Both the position numbers and the translations under genes were made by a program. From positions 18,953-82,952 of the forward strand of contig CAMAUL010000004.1 of the NCBI GenBank assembly GCA_945861405.1: a DNA stretch of 64,000 nucleotides. The letters run 5' to 3'. The notes beneath the pieces were generated by a model. It had not been told where the DNA came from. It made no database searches and worked only from the letters and a program-made list of their open reading frames with translations. Origin of the DNA: Candidatus Methylobacter oryzae (lineage in GTDB: Bacteria > Pseudomonadota > Gammaproteobacteria > Methylococcales > Methylomonadaceae). Below are positions 1 through 10,193 of the stretch, one piece after another (within the stretch, counting starts at the first letter, position 1; each line of letters opens with the position of its first letter).

Positions 1-38
1 CGAATGAATACAACGATTATTTAATGGGCCAATAGGGC

Positions 39-446
39 TTATTCGCCGTCATCCAACGGCCCGTAGGTCGTCCAGAATCCTGGCAAATGGAGACCAAAGT
101 AACGGGTATCTTCGCTAAAACGATCCCATACATAAGGCGGCGTGATGAAGTCTTTAGTAGGGATAGGGGCAGTAATCAATTCCGCCGCGCCCACTGTGGT
201 TCGACCGACTGTTTGCATGACTCCACGCAACAGACCCCAAGTCACTCCAACAAAAACATTTTGATCGTGACTGATGTTGGCAATGTTTTTCGGTATTTCG
301 ACAACGCCAGTCGCTATATTTGCAAATCCTTGGCCTAATTTAGAGCCTACACCTGATAGATAACTGTGCTCACCCGCATAAGCCGATCCTGTTGACAATA
401 ATGCGCTGCAAAGTACACAGGCAGAAAAGAGGTTTTTCTTATTCAT
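39..446 (-). CDS. Putative exosortase-system-associated protein, TIGR04073-like, with signal peptide
   Basis: Signal peptide MNKKNLFSACVLCSALLSTGSAYA followed by a short VGxKLGxGxANIxTGxVEIPKNI...GLxxGxxxxxGR motif block typical of the family. Confidence 0.65.
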   Translation of the reverse strand: MNKKNLFSACVLCSALLSTGSAYAGEHSYLSGVGSKLGQGFANIATGVVEIPKNIANISHDQNVFVGVTWGLLRGVMQTVGRTTVGAAELITAPIPTKDFITPPYVWDRFSEDTRYFGLHLPGFWTTYGPLDDGE

Positions 447-721
447 TATTTGGTTCCTCGTTCAATGTTTAATCTGTCGGATCTTTAATATGATCTAAAT
501 TCAGTTAAATCATAAAGTTGACCTAACATGCCAAGTTAAGGGAACCTTGAATCTTAAAATCCCCTTAAATTAACATTAACTTAACATTAGAATAATGTCA
601 AATATCTACCATATCGATTAATATTTAATATATAAATATCAATAGTACAATATAAATTTGTAAATATATATTTTCGGGTTATTGCACATCATGCCTGATA
701 TAAAGAGATTAATAACAAGCC

Positions 722-1918
722 TTATTTTTCAATAATGGCCAGCTTGTCAGCCTCAATTCCGAGTAATAACTCACCTTTTAACAGACCTACTAATTCCCTG
801 CCAGCCATTTTAAAACGCCAGCCGTGCAACAATGGACACTCCTCATCGTCATCGAACAACAACACTTCCAGATCCTTACGTGTCGCAAGAATAACCGGAT
901 TTAACAAGTTTTCTTCAGCGCGTATTCTGACCAGTGCCGTCAAAATATCCAGTATCGCTTCCTGCTGCTGCGTTTTTTTAGCAGGTCGGCCTTTTTCGTT
1001 CAAGGGTATCGGCGCACGATCCTTGGCAGCCGTAATCAACTGACACAGTTCTGCGCCATAGCGATTAACCGCACGCTCATTAATGCCGCGTACATTGGCT
1101 AATTCGCTCACCGTTTCCGGTTGCAGTTTGGCCAGATCGAACAGCATCTCGTCGCGCAACAGCCAACTCTTGGGGCGATCTTCAGTCTGTGCGGTTTTTT
1201 CCCGCCATTCGGCCAAAGTTTGAACAATGGCTAATTGCCTGCCGGTAAGCTTGTTTTTGCCTTTAATTTTCAACCAGGCTTTTTCAGGCTTTACCTGATA
1301 AAGGTCAGGATTGGTCAATTCAGCAAAGTCACGCTCCAACCAATCTACCCGCCCCAGTTCGGCTAATTTCTGCAACATCATTTGATAAATCTTGCATAAA
1401 TAAATCACATCATCCGCAGCATATTGAATTTCCGCATCAATCAATGGCCGCTTGCTCCAATCCGCACGGGTATGCGCCTTGTTTAAATTCACATTTAACA
1501 GACTGGAAACCAGCATTGCGTACCCAGGATTCTCCTGAAAACCCAGCAATGGGGCTGCGATTTGGGTGTCAAAAAGCGGCTCGGGTAACTTGCCGGTTAA
1601 TTGATAAAAGATTTCCAAATCCTGCCGACAGGAATGAAACACTTTGACGATGGATGGGCTGTATAGAACTTCAAAAAGGATGTCCAGCGAGGGTAATGCG
1701 ATGGGATCAACACAAGCCACCCATTCCGGCGTTGCTATTTGCAACAGGCAAAACTTCGGATAATAGGTTTTTTCCCGCAAGAATTCAGTGTCAAGAGCCA
1801 GCCAAGGTTCTTTTTTTATCTGCTCGCACAGCTTAGCCAGTTGATCGGGGGTATTGATATATTGGATGTTGGTCATTATAGTTAAACAAGCTGTCGTTAA
1901 TACACCGTTAAAATTCAC
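722..1918 (-). CDS. rnd: Ribonuclease D (likely start at internal Met, MTNIQYINTPDQL)
   Basis: DEDD exonuclease motifs (LALDTEFLREKTYYPKFCLLQI, YAADDVIYL) plus HRDC-like C-terminus. Confidence 0.9.
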   Translation of the reverse strand: MNFNGVLTTACLTIMTNIQYINTPDQLAKLCEQIKKEPWLALDTEFLREKTYYPKFCLLQIATPEWVACVDPIALPSLDILFEVLYSPSIVKVFHSCRQDLEIFYQLTGKLPEPLFDTQIAAPLLGFQENPGYAMLVSSLLNVNLNKAHTRADWSKRPLIDAEIQYAADDVIYLCKIYQMMLQKLAELGRVDWLERDFAELTNPDLYQVKPEKAWLKIKGKNKLTGRQLAIVQTLAEWREKTAQTEDRPKSWLLRDEMLFDLAKLQPETVSELANVRGINERAVNRYGAELCQLITAAKDRAPIPLNEKGRPAKKTQQQEAILDILTALVRIRAEENLLNPVILATRKDLEVLLFDDDEECPLLHGWRFKMAGRELVGLLKGELLLGIEADKLAIIEK

Positions 1919-1979
1919 ACATTTTACGGTTAAGGTGGTTTTCTATTTTTAATGATAGAATTGGTTTTTTTGTCTTCAC

Positions 1980-2618
1980 TTGCCCATGCGCTTTTGTATT
2001 ATTCCGGTTACCCCTTATCAGCAGAACTGTTCCTTACTGATTTGCAAACAAACCCAAAAAGCCGCCATTGTCGATCCCGGCGGCGATATTGAGCTAATTT
2101 TAGAAGCCATCACCAGGGAAAAAGTGTCGCCCGAATCCATCTTGATCACCCACGGGCATCTTGACCATATCGGCGCGACCGCAGAACTCGCAACCCGGCT
2201 TTCCATTCCTGTTATTGGCCCTCATCAAGACGACCAGTTCTGGATTGACGCGATTCCAGAGCAATGCCAGACTTTTCGATTCCCGGCCTGCGAATCATTT
2301 ACGCCGTCACGGTGGTTAAGTCAGGGTGATATTATTGACATTGGCGAAGTAGAACTGGATGTGTTTCACTGCCCTGGTCATACACCGGGACATGTGGTTT
2401 TTGTTCACCGCAACACGAAACTAGCTATCGTCGGCGATGTGTTATTTAAAGGGTCAATCGGCCGAACCGACTTACCAAAAGGCGATTTCAATACCTTGAT
2501 TGATTCCATCAAAAATAATTTATGGCCGTTGGGCGAACAGTTTGCTTTTATTCCTGGTCACGGCCCGATGTCCACTTTTGGCGAAGAAATGCTCAGCAAT
2601 CCCTACGTCAATATCTAA
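1980..2618 (+). CDS. MBL-fold hydrolase, glyoxalase II-like (YcbL type)
   Basis: THGHLDHIG motif, CPGHTPGH, VGDVLFKGSIGRTDLP. Confidence 0.85.
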   Translation: MPMRFCIIPVTPYQQNCSLLICKQTQKAAIVDPGGDIELILEAITREKVSPESILITHGHLDHIGATAELATRLSIPVIGPHQDDQFWIDAIPEQCQTFRFPACESFTPSRWLSQGDIIDIGEVELDVFHCPGHTPGHVVFVHRNTKLAIVGDVLFKGSIGRTDLPKGDFNTLIDSIKNNLWPLGEQFAFIPGHGPMSTFGEEMLSNPYVNI

Positions 2619-3163
2619 TCCTTGTCCTGTTCAATTTGCTTAACCGTCAAGAATTGATCAGAACTGCTGTTAACAAGCTGAGGAACATGCCCCCTTCCGC
2701 GCCGTCCACGGTTGTTGCCGCGCTTTTTATTACGTGCTTTTACCCGTTTTATATCCAGCTTATGTTGTTTGATTTCCACCGATTTTAAATGCAGGAATAT
2801 ATCCTGGGGCATTTCATCAGGCAACTCCACAAGCGTGTAGTCACCTTGAATATTAATAATATTAATATTTTTTTTATCGACGCCAGACTCTTCAATCAAT
2901 ATTTTTTTAAGTTCTTCTGCGGTAACCTGATGTTTGAATCCCACATCCAGGCGGTAGCGAACTATTTTAATACCCGGCTGAGTAATAGCCGCCGACAAGT
3001 CATGTTGGGAAGACCTTAACTGCCCAAGGCTAATGACAAATCTGCCGGGAGTAGATTTGCACTGGCCCGAAGGGTGCATGACAGGGAGGTCATGCATGAA
3101 TTCACCCCTACAGTCCGCTTTTGGAGTCACATCCAAGCTATCATGTTTATTATTGCCGCTCAT
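2615..3163 (-). CDS. Stand-alone DbpA/CsdA-type RNA-binding domain protein with repeat-derived N-terminal segment
   Basis: YRLDVGFKHQVTAEELKKILIEESGVDKKNINIINIQGDYTLVELPDEMPQDIFLHLKSVEIKQHKLDIKRV resembles the C-terminal RRM-like domain of DEAD-box helicases; basic RG-rich tail; no helicase domain. Confidence 0.65.
   Translation of the reverse strand: MSGNNKHDSLDVTPKADCRGEFMHDLPVMHPSGQCKSTPGRFVISLGQLRSSQHDLSAAITQPGIKIVRYRLDVGFKHQVTAEELKKILIEESGVDKKNINIINIQGDYTLVELPDEMPQDIFLHLKSVEIKQHKLDIKRVKARNKKRGNNRGRRGRGHVPQLVNSSSDQFLTVKQIEQDKD
3035..3100 (-). repeat. Dispersed repeat copy A, inside the DbpA-RBD-like CDS
   Basis: 50/66 identity to 63032..63097; stem CATGAC-AGGGAG-GTCATG. Confidence 0.7.
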
Positions 3164-3198
3164 CCCGATCCTGAAGGGCTAACCCAAGCCACACTGTT

Positions 3199-4503
3199 TC
3201 AAAGCCTATCCTGTTTAATTTCCACAAACGCCTCGTCGCGCAATCGGCGCACCCAGAGCTCTGTTTCTTCTTCAATTTTCCGCTTACGAATAGCATCCCG
3301 CACTAGGTTTTTTTTGAACTCGCTGCTATCGTCTTTATTTTCCCGACCCAATACCTGAATAATGTGCCAACCAAACTGGGTCTGTACAGGCTCACTTACT
3401 TCGTTAATACCTAGTTTCACCATGGCTTCTTCAAACGGCTTAACCAAATCGCCAGGCCCTACCCAGTCAAGTGAACCGCCTTTTAATGCCGAACCTTTAT
3501 CATCTGAATGCGCCCGCGCCAATGCCGCAAAATCGTCACCATCTGCAATACGGGCTTTTAATGCCAGCAAGCGCTTTTTTGCCTCGGCATCATCAACCAA
3601 TTCATTGGTTTTAACTAATATATGCCGAACTTTAGTTTTGATAATCATATGATTATCCGTACTTTTTAGCTCCAACATTTTAATAATATGAAAACCGCTC
3701 GGACTGCGGATAGGTTCCGACACTTCGCCCTGCTTCATTTGACGGATTTCATTAACAAACAGGGTCGGTATTTCACTCATAGTGCGCCAACCCAAATCAC
3801 CGCCCTTTAGGGCATTGGCATCATCTGAATCACTGATTGCGATCTGGCTGAAATCCTGTCCTGCCCGCAATTTCTTAACCAAGCCATCGGCCTTGCTCAT
3901 CGCTTGTTGAATCTCTGTCGCTGACGCGCCTTCCTTAACGGCAATTAATATATGACCCAGATGATACTGAGAAGACTCCTCACCGATTTTATCCTGGGTT
4001 TCCAGATAATGCTCGACTTCCCGGTCGGTCACCTTAATGCGCCCACCTATCTCTCTTCCGCGTAACTGATTGATAATTATCTCATTACGCATATTGTCCA
4101 GAAAGCTTTGATAACTGATACCCTGCCCTTCCAGCTCTGCCCTGAATTGCTCCACATCCATATTATTTCTTCGGGCTATGTCTGCGGCAGAACTGTTAAA
4201 CTGTTCTTCGCTGACCGTAATCCCTGCCTTCTCCGCTAACTGCCTCTGAAGTTTGTCAACTATCATTTTTTCCAACACTTGTTTGCGCAGCACATAAGCC
4301 GACGGAAGCGCAGCGCTACTTTGCTGGATTCGTTGTTCAATAACCGCCACTTCTTTTTGTAATTCCCGTTCCAGGATGACGTCATCTTCAACCACGGCGA
4401 CAATGGCATCGAGAATTTCAGCGTGCGCTAAAAAGCTGCCGAACAATAAATTACACAACAGTGCGACTACAACGACTCTTTTGATATTTTCTTGTTTGAT
4501 CAT
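3199..4503 (-). CDS. surA: Periplasmic peptidyl-prolyl isomerase SurA
   Basis: Signal peptide, SurA_N region, two parvulin domains (HILI...GGDLGW; RHILVKT...GGSLDWVGPG). Confidence 0.93.
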   Translation of the reverse strand: MIKQENIKRVVVVALLCNLLFGSFLAHAEILDAIVAVVEDDVILERELQKEVAVIEQRIQQSSAALPSAYVLRKQVLEKMIVDKLQRQLAEKAGITVSEEQFNSSAADIARRNNMDVEQFRAELEGQGISYQSFLDNMRNEIIINQLRGREIGGRIKVTDREVEHYLETQDKIGEESSQYHLGHILIAVKEGASATEIQQAMSKADGLVKKLRAGQDFSQIAISDSDDANALKGGDLGWRTMSEIPTLFVNEIRQMKQGEVSEPIRSPSGFHIIKMLELKSTDNHMIIKTKVRHILVKTNELVDDAEAKKRLLALKARIADGDDFAALARAHSDDKGSALKGGSLDWVGPGDLVKPFEEAMVKLGINEVSEPVQTQFGWHIIQVLGRENKDDSSEFKKNLVRDAIRKRKIEEETELWVRRLRDEAFVEIKQDRL

Positions 4504-7500
4504 CTTTGGGATGCCTGATATCCATAAATTTGCTTTTCAAAAAACTGATCCAGTTTTTCCCCAACACCGCTCAGTCCTTTAAATTCCACCTCAAAGAATA
4601 CGCCTGTCTGGGGTATGCCTGTCACATCGACAATAACGGGGGCTTGCGGATTAGTCAGGTTTGAATTTATAGTTAAGCTATTGATCCAGCGTCGTCCAAT
4701 AAAGCGAAAAGCCCAGCAACAATTTTCTTTTTCTACGCCCAAAAAACTCTCCTGAGTTGAATTATTCAATAATGAATACGTCCAGCGCCCAACCGCAGAC
4801 CAATTGTTATAAACCGGCCAATGAACCGAAATGTCGCTTTGGATAACGTCATAAGGCCTCAGCCCCGAGGCGTCTGGATAAAGTGTGTTTTTTCTATACC
4901 GGTAGCCAACGTTAAGAATCTCGCTGGGTTTATTAACATCCGGTTGATTAAAATAATGTAAACCCGCAGTGTGTCTGACAATATCGTTCAGGTAAGGATT
5001 CCATTGTGTCCCTGAGCTTACCGATACATGATCCGTCAATTCGGAGCTCAACTCAGCCACCAGATTTGAGAACCCGTCAGTATTAGGGAAGTAGCCCGGT
5101 AAGGTTTCCTGATAACCCGGTATGATAACCTTCCTATCCTGAAAATAAACAATTTGGCCCACCCTAAGCTTTAGCTTTTCTCGCCCGGATTTAGCATCGG
5201 TCAGGCGTGTTGTTATGGCTGCCGTCAGCTGATTGGCATCACCTACCCTATCCACACCACTGAAGCGGTTTTCCAAAAACAGGCTGTCAAATGAAGGATC
5301 AAACGGCCCGGAATCAATTACGGGGAAATTGTCCTGAGCTACCTTAGGAACATACAAATAAAACAATCGTGGTTCAAGAGTATGTTGATAAGATCTATTA
5401 GCAAAACTCAGATCTTTTTCCAAATACAGACCGGTATCCGTAGAAAAAAGCGGCACGGCTTTTGACATGCTTGATGAAACTATTTGGCCTGTTGCAGGTA
5501 GTATTACCGAACCTCCTTTGGGGTTGCTTAATGAATATTGGGCAGCCTGCACAGAAAGCTTGGGCGTTAAAAATGTGCTGGCTGTTTGCAATGGAAAACT
5601 GACTGACGGTTTAACACTCGTTCGCTGTATATTCAGTATTGTAGGGTGTTGATAATGCACATATTCAGCATCCAACACCGTCGTCAATGGCATAAAATTG
5701 AAGGCATGGTTCAAATTCAAATTAATTTTCGGCAAAGTCGTATAAGGTAATCCAGAGCTTAATATTGCTTTATCAGTCGACTGGTATTTAGAAACGAGGC
5801 CGTTTAAATAAACTCCACTACGCGCATAAGTCAAGTTAGCTTGACTTAACAGGTAACTGCTGTAAGTCGAGGTACTCAGTGCATTGCCCAAATCCGAAAA
5901 ATATTCCTTATCCGACACATAGTTCAAATCCATATTTGAACTGATATGGGGGGTAAACCTGGTGGTATTCTTAATCGCCGCCAAATACCGGGTCTGATTA
6001 AGCAGGCTGTCATGGGGCACGTATTCCAGATTCGCTTCGCCATTTGTCATCTCGGTCAAATAACGGAAATTACCTCCCAAAATGGCCCCCCTGTTTGAAA
6101 GATACCGAGGCCGTAAAGTGGCATCATAATTAGGGGCTATATTCCAGTAATACGGCGCTGACAAACTAAACCCACCCCGTTGCGTATTGCCGAATGACGG
6201 CGCAAGAAAACCGGAAAGCCGTCTGTCATCAATCGGAAAAGACATATAAGGCGAATAAAACACGGGATTACCCTTAAACTCCAGCCAAGCATTTTTAGCG
6301 GCTCCTTGACCGGTGATTTTATTCATCTTCAGCTCACTCGCATGCACAACCCAGTCCTGATTGCCGGGACGGCAGCTGGTATAAGCAACCTCTTTATATC
6401 GAGACAAAGTGCTGCTCTCCCGGTAAATCGTTTTTGCCCGGCCTCTGAGCGGGGTAGCCGGTGAAATAAACAGGGCATCCCTTAATTTGGCTTGATCGGA
6501 TGCCAAGTTAAGGGATGCCGACTCACTGTGCAACGCCAATTCCTCATCGCTGTAATAGACACTGCCCTGTAAATCCAATGTCTCCGAAACATTGTCATAA
6601 CTGGCTTTTTTAGAGACCGAATGCTGATCCGCACGGGTCATTTCAACATTACCGACATAACTGTAAATTTCATTATCGAAAATTTCAGCATAATCGGAAT
6701 TAATGTCCAGCGGCGTCGTATCCCTCAAATCCTTTTCATGCACAAAATCAGGCTTACTGCCTTTGGGCGCTGCGCAGTTTAGCCAGGGATCGTATTTCAG
6801 TTGCGATTTAAGATTGCTAAAGGTCTGTTCTTCAGTATGGTCAAACGCCGGGGTAAGCAAACTTATGCCGGGTTCATGCGTTTCAATAACCCGCGCCTGC
6901 CCCTTAGGGTCGGCACCGGCCAACTTACAATTCCAGTTTTTATCCGTCGCCTTGGCATCGCAAGTCCAACCGGGGCGATTGGTATCAGTTTGAAGCAGTT
7001 TTGTTGAATCGGAATCGACATGTGCCTGGGCAACTGGCTTAGATTCAACCCCAGCTTCCTGGGTATCTTTCTTAGTGCTGACTGGGAGCTTGGGTGAACT
7101 GGGTTCTATTTCAGCATTTTCAACAGGGACAGGCTGGGCTATGACGCGCTCAGGTTTTGACACCGTCGGCTGAGCGGTTTCATCACTGACTGTCCCTGCC
7201 CCTTCGGGCGCTTTGCGTGCCAATCCGCTCCCGGCGGATTGGTCAGCAGCCTCGACCGGGACCGACGGCTGGTCTTTAACAGGGTTATCCTGGGCAGTAC
7301 TGGTGGAGGGTTCAGCATGATCAGGAGCCTTTGTTGCACTGGCTTTACCCGCAGATTTTTTCTCGCCTACGCAAACCCACTCCTTGCTATCCTTGTTTTG
7401 CACACAATTCCAGAGCGCCTCATTGGCAACACTGACGGGCGCATAAATGGAAGGTAAAAAAAGCAGGAATAAACGGCGGCGCATAGGGGGTATAAGTTTA

Positions 7501-7517
7501 GTAGCGTAATGAATCAT
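4500..7517 (-). CDS. lptD: LPS assembly protein LptD with extended N-terminal linker
   Basis: OstA-like N-domain, long beta-barrel C-terminus, overlaps surA start; position and content match LptD. Confidence 0.9.
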   Translation of the reverse strand: MIHYATKLIPPMRRRLFLLFLPSIYAPVSVANEALWNCVQNKDSKEWVCVGEKKSAGKASATKAPDHAEPSTSTAQDNPVKDQPSVPVEAADQSAGSGLARKAPEGAGTVSDETAQPTVSKPERVIAQPVPVENAEIEPSSPKLPVSTKKDTQEAGVESKPVAQAHVDSDSTKLLQTDTNRPGWTCDAKATDKNWNCKLAGADPKGQARVIETHEPGISLLTPAFDHTEEQTFSNLKSQLKYDPWLNCAAPKGSKPDFVHEKDLRDTTPLDINSDYAEIFDNEIYSYVGNVEMTRADQHSVSKKASYDNVSETLDLQGSVYYSDEELALHSESASLNLASDQAKLRDALFISPATPLRGRAKTIYRESSTLSRYKEVAYTSCRPGNQDWVVHASELKMNKITGQGAAKNAWLEFKGNPVFYSPYMSFPIDDRRLSGFLAPSFGNTQRGGFSLSAPYYWNIAPNYDATLRPRYLSNRGAILGGNFRYLTEMTNGEANLEYVPHDSLLNQTRYLAAIKNTTRFTPHISSNMDLNYVSDKEYFSDLGNALSTSTYSSYLLSQANLTYARSGVYLNGLVSKYQSTDKAILSSGLPYTTLPKINLNLNHAFNFMPLTTVLDAEYVHYQHPTILNIQRTSVKPSVSFPLQTASTFLTPKLSVQAAQYSLSNPKGGSVILPATGQIVSSSMSKAVPLFSTDTGLYLEKDLSFANRSYQHTLEPRLFYLYVPKVAQDNFPVIDSGPFDPSFDSLFLENRFSGVDRVGDANQLTAAITTRLTDAKSGREKLKLRVGQIVYFQDRKVIIPGYQETLPGYFPNTDGFSNLVAELSSELTDHVSVSSGTQWNPYLNDIVRHTAGLHYFNQPDVNKPSEILNVGYRYRKNTLYPDASGLRPYDVIQSDISVHWPVYNNWSAVGRWTYSLLNNSTQESFLGVEKENCCWAFRFIGRRWINSLTINSNLTNPQAPVIVDVTGIPQTGVFFEVEFKGLSGVGEKLDQFFEKQIYGYQASQR

Positions 7518-7588
7518 AAATCGAATAGAATGCCGGACGCTTATTTTACCTCACTACCACAGCATTATACTAATCTATCCTAAACATC

Positions 7589-8593
7589 ATGATGGCTGAA
7601 GATTTAAGAACAATATCGATATTGGACTGGCTTGAGAATGATCTATTGCTCACCGTCACCCATTGCGAACCGGCTTCCAGCGATGCCAGTTTCCGGCGTT
7701 ACTTTAGGGTGACGACTCCCGGCGGACAATTCATTGTCATGGACGCCCCGCCAAGCAAAGAAAACACCGAACCCTTCATCAGAATTGCTAAGCTGCTGAC
7801 CCAATCCCAAGTCAACGTCCCGACCATTTTCCATCAAAACCTCACTGACGGATTTTTACTGCTGGAGGATTTTGGTAGCCAGTGTTTTCTGGATCGGCTT
7901 AATGCGAACACCGCTACCGACTTATATCAAACTGCTTTCGACAGTTTATTCAAACTGCAAACCCAAACACCTGTACAAAACTCCGGGTTGCCTAGCTATG
8001 ACGAGCCGCTCCTGCACAGGGAACTGGCTATTTTTGACGAATGGTTTTTAGGCCGGTTACTGGACATTCAAATTCCCGCAACTGTTTGGGAGACAGTCCG
8101 CTCCATTCTCACGGCATCGGCCCTGGAACAGCCTCGCACCTGCGTACACCGGGATTATCATTCCCGTAACCTGATGGTTTTAGACAGCGATTCACCGGGA
8201 GTCATCGATTTCCAGGATGCCGTCATCGGCCCGATTACCTACGATCTGGTGTCGTTGTTGCGCGATTGCTATATCGCCTGGCCTGAACACCAGGTTGAGC
8301 AATGGCGATTGAACTATTTTGAGCGTCTCCAGCAGGCAGCCCTCATTAATTGCAGCCCGATCCAATTTAAACGCTGGTTTGACCTGATGGGACTACAGCG
8401 TCACCTCAAAGCTATCGGTATTTTTTCCCGCCTGCACTTGAGAGACGGCAAGTCCAGCTATCTTGACGACATACCTCGCACTCTGAATTATGTCACCACT
8501 GTTTGCGCCGTTTACCCTGAGCTTGCCGAGTTCAATGATTTCCTGCACTCCCATGTGCTGCCCGCGCGCAACAGCATCTCCAGTACCGCATGA
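7589..8593 (+). CDS. Aminoglycoside phosphotransferase-family kinase, AmgK-like (anomeric MurNAc/GlcNAc kinase)
   Basis: HRDYHSRNLM and GVIDFQDAVIGPITYDLVSLLRDCY; overlaps the MurU-like gene. Confidence 0.8.
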   Translation: MMAEDLRTISILDWLENDLLLTVTHCEPASSDASFRRYFRVTTPGGQFIVMDAPPSKENTEPFIRIAKLLTQSQVNVPTIFHQNLTDGFLLLEDFGSQCFLDRLNANTATDLYQTAFDSLFKLQTQTPVQNSGLPSYDEPLLHRELAIFDEWFLGRLLDIQIPATVWETVRSILTASALEQPRTCVHRDYHSRNLMVLDSDSPGVIDFQDAVIGPITYDLVSLLRDCYIAWPEHQVEQWRLNYFERLQQAALINCSPIQFKRWFDLMGLQRHLKAIGIFSRLHLRDGKSSYLDDIPRTLNYVTTVCAVYPELAEFNDFLHSHVLPARNSISSTA

Positions 8594-9270
8594 AAGCCAT
8601 GATTTTAGCCGCAGGGCGCGGCGAAAGAATGCGCCCATTAACCGACCACACACCCAAGCCCTTGCTTTTAGCCGCCGACAAACCGCTGATCGAACATACT
8701 ATTAAACAACTGGTCGCAGCCGGATTTAATGATATAGTCATCAATCATGCCCACCTGGGATCACAAATAGAAGCCCGGCTGGGTAACGGCCATCAGTTAG
8801 GCGCAAACATAAGCTATTCACCCGAAGGCGACCAAGCATTGGAAACGGCGGGCGGTATTATTAACGCCTTGCATTTATTAGGTGATGAACCATTTTTAGT
8901 GGTCAATGGCGATATAGCCACAGACTTTCCTTTTGCCGAACTGAAAAACCTGACGGTTGATTTGGCTCATCTGGTTCTGGTCGATAATCCTGCACATAAC
9001 ACAGGCGGCGACTTTGGCTTGAATAATACCGGATTGGTCGTTTCAAACAGCACCGAACAACTCACCTTCAGCGGTATCGGACTGTATCGCCCTGAACTGT
9101 TCAATAACATACCCGCAGGCCCCAGCAAACTGGCGCCTTTGTTACGACTAGCCATAGCAAGCGGCCGGGTTTCAGGGCAAAAAATGAACGGCTTCTGGAT
9201 GGACATAGGCACTCCGGAACGTCTGCAAGAGCTGGATTTTTATTACACACAACAAAAGGAAAGATCATGA
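8590..9270 (+). CDS. Nucleotidyltransferase, MurU-like
   Basis: [26 protein letters not shown] signature. Confidence 0.85.
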   Translation: MKAMILAAGRGERMRPLTDHTPKPLLLAADKPLIEHTIKQLVAAGFNDIVINHAHLGSQIEARLGNGHQLGANISYSPEGDQALETAGGIINALHLLGDEPFLVVNGDIATDFPFAELKNLTVDLAHLVLVDNPAHNTGGDFGLNNTGLVVSNSTEQLTFSGIGLYRPELFNNIPAGPSKLAPLLRLAIASGRVSGQKMNGFWMDIGTPERLQELDFYYTQQKERS

Positions 9271-9476
9271 CTGAGCATGTTTACAAAAAAATAGAACTAA
9301 CCGGTTCATCAACCGTCGGCATTCAGGAAGCAATCGAAAATGCCGTCAGTAAGGCATCAAAAACTATCCATGACATGCGCTGGTTTGAAGTTGTCGAAAC
9401 TCGTGGCCACATCGAAAACGGTAAAATATCACATTGGCAGGTCACCGTTAAAATCGGCTTTGCGCTGACGGAATAA
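9267..9476 (+). CDS. Dodecin-family protein
   Basis: 69 aa, [11 protein letters not shown]...SIxEAIxNAVxKAS...[15 protein letters not shown]...WQVTVKIGF. Confidence 0.9.
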   Translation: MTEHVYKKIELTGSSTVGIQEAIENAVSKASKTIHDMRWFEVVETRGHIENGKISHWQVTVKIGFALTE

Positions 9477-9497
9477 CAAACCAGGCGCAATCAACCA

Positions 9498-10190
9498 GTG
9501 AATAAGCAGCCGGACAAAAGCGCCCATACCGTATGGCACCGCGCCACCGTTACCCGGCAACGCCGCGAACAAAAAAATGTGCATAAATCGGCAGTCCTCT
9601 GGTTTACCGGCCTCTCCGGCTCAGGTAAATCAACATTGGCCCATGCTGTAGAAGAACAATTGTATCAAAGCGGCTTAAATACTTTTGTTTTGGACGGTGA
9701 CAATGTGCGCCATGGTTTGTGCGGCGACCTGGGATTTAGCGATAAAGACCGTAAAGAAAACATCCGCCGCATCAGTGAAACGGCCAAACTGCTGCTTGAA
9801 GCCGGCGTAATAACACTCACTGCGTTTATCTCGCCGTTTAAAGCAGAACGCGCTACGGCAAGAAGCCTGATGCCGTATGGCGATTTTATTGAAATTCACT
9901 GTTTTTGCCCTTTAACAATTTGTGAACAACGGGATGTCAAAGGACTGTATAAAAAAGCGCGGCTAGGCGAAATCTTAGATTTTACCGGCATATCCTCGCC
10001 TTACGAAGAGCCGGAAAACCCGGATTTAAAAATTGATACCCATGAACTTACGCTCGAACAGAGCGTGCATCGGGTCATATCGTTATTACGCGATCGAAAC
10101 ATCTTGCCTGACTCGGCAATAGCTTCTGCATCGCCTAAAGCGCTTACTTTTGGCGCTCTACCTCCTGCATCCATGCAGTCGCCTGAATAA
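9498..10190 (+). CDS. cysC: Adenylylsulfate kinase
   Basis: [37 protein letters not shown]. Confidence 0.92.
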   Translation: MNKQPDKSAHTVWHRATVTRQRREQKNVHKSAVLWFTGLSGSGKSTLAHAVEEQLYQSGLNTFVLDGDNVRHGLCGDLGFSDKDRKENIRRISETAKLLLEAGVITLTAFISPFKAERATARSLMPYGDFIEIHCFCPLTICEQRDVKGLYKKARLGEILDFTGISSPYEEPENPDLKIDTHELTLEQSVHRVISLLRDRNILPDSAIASASPKALTFGALPPASMQSPE

Positions 10191-10193
10191 GCC

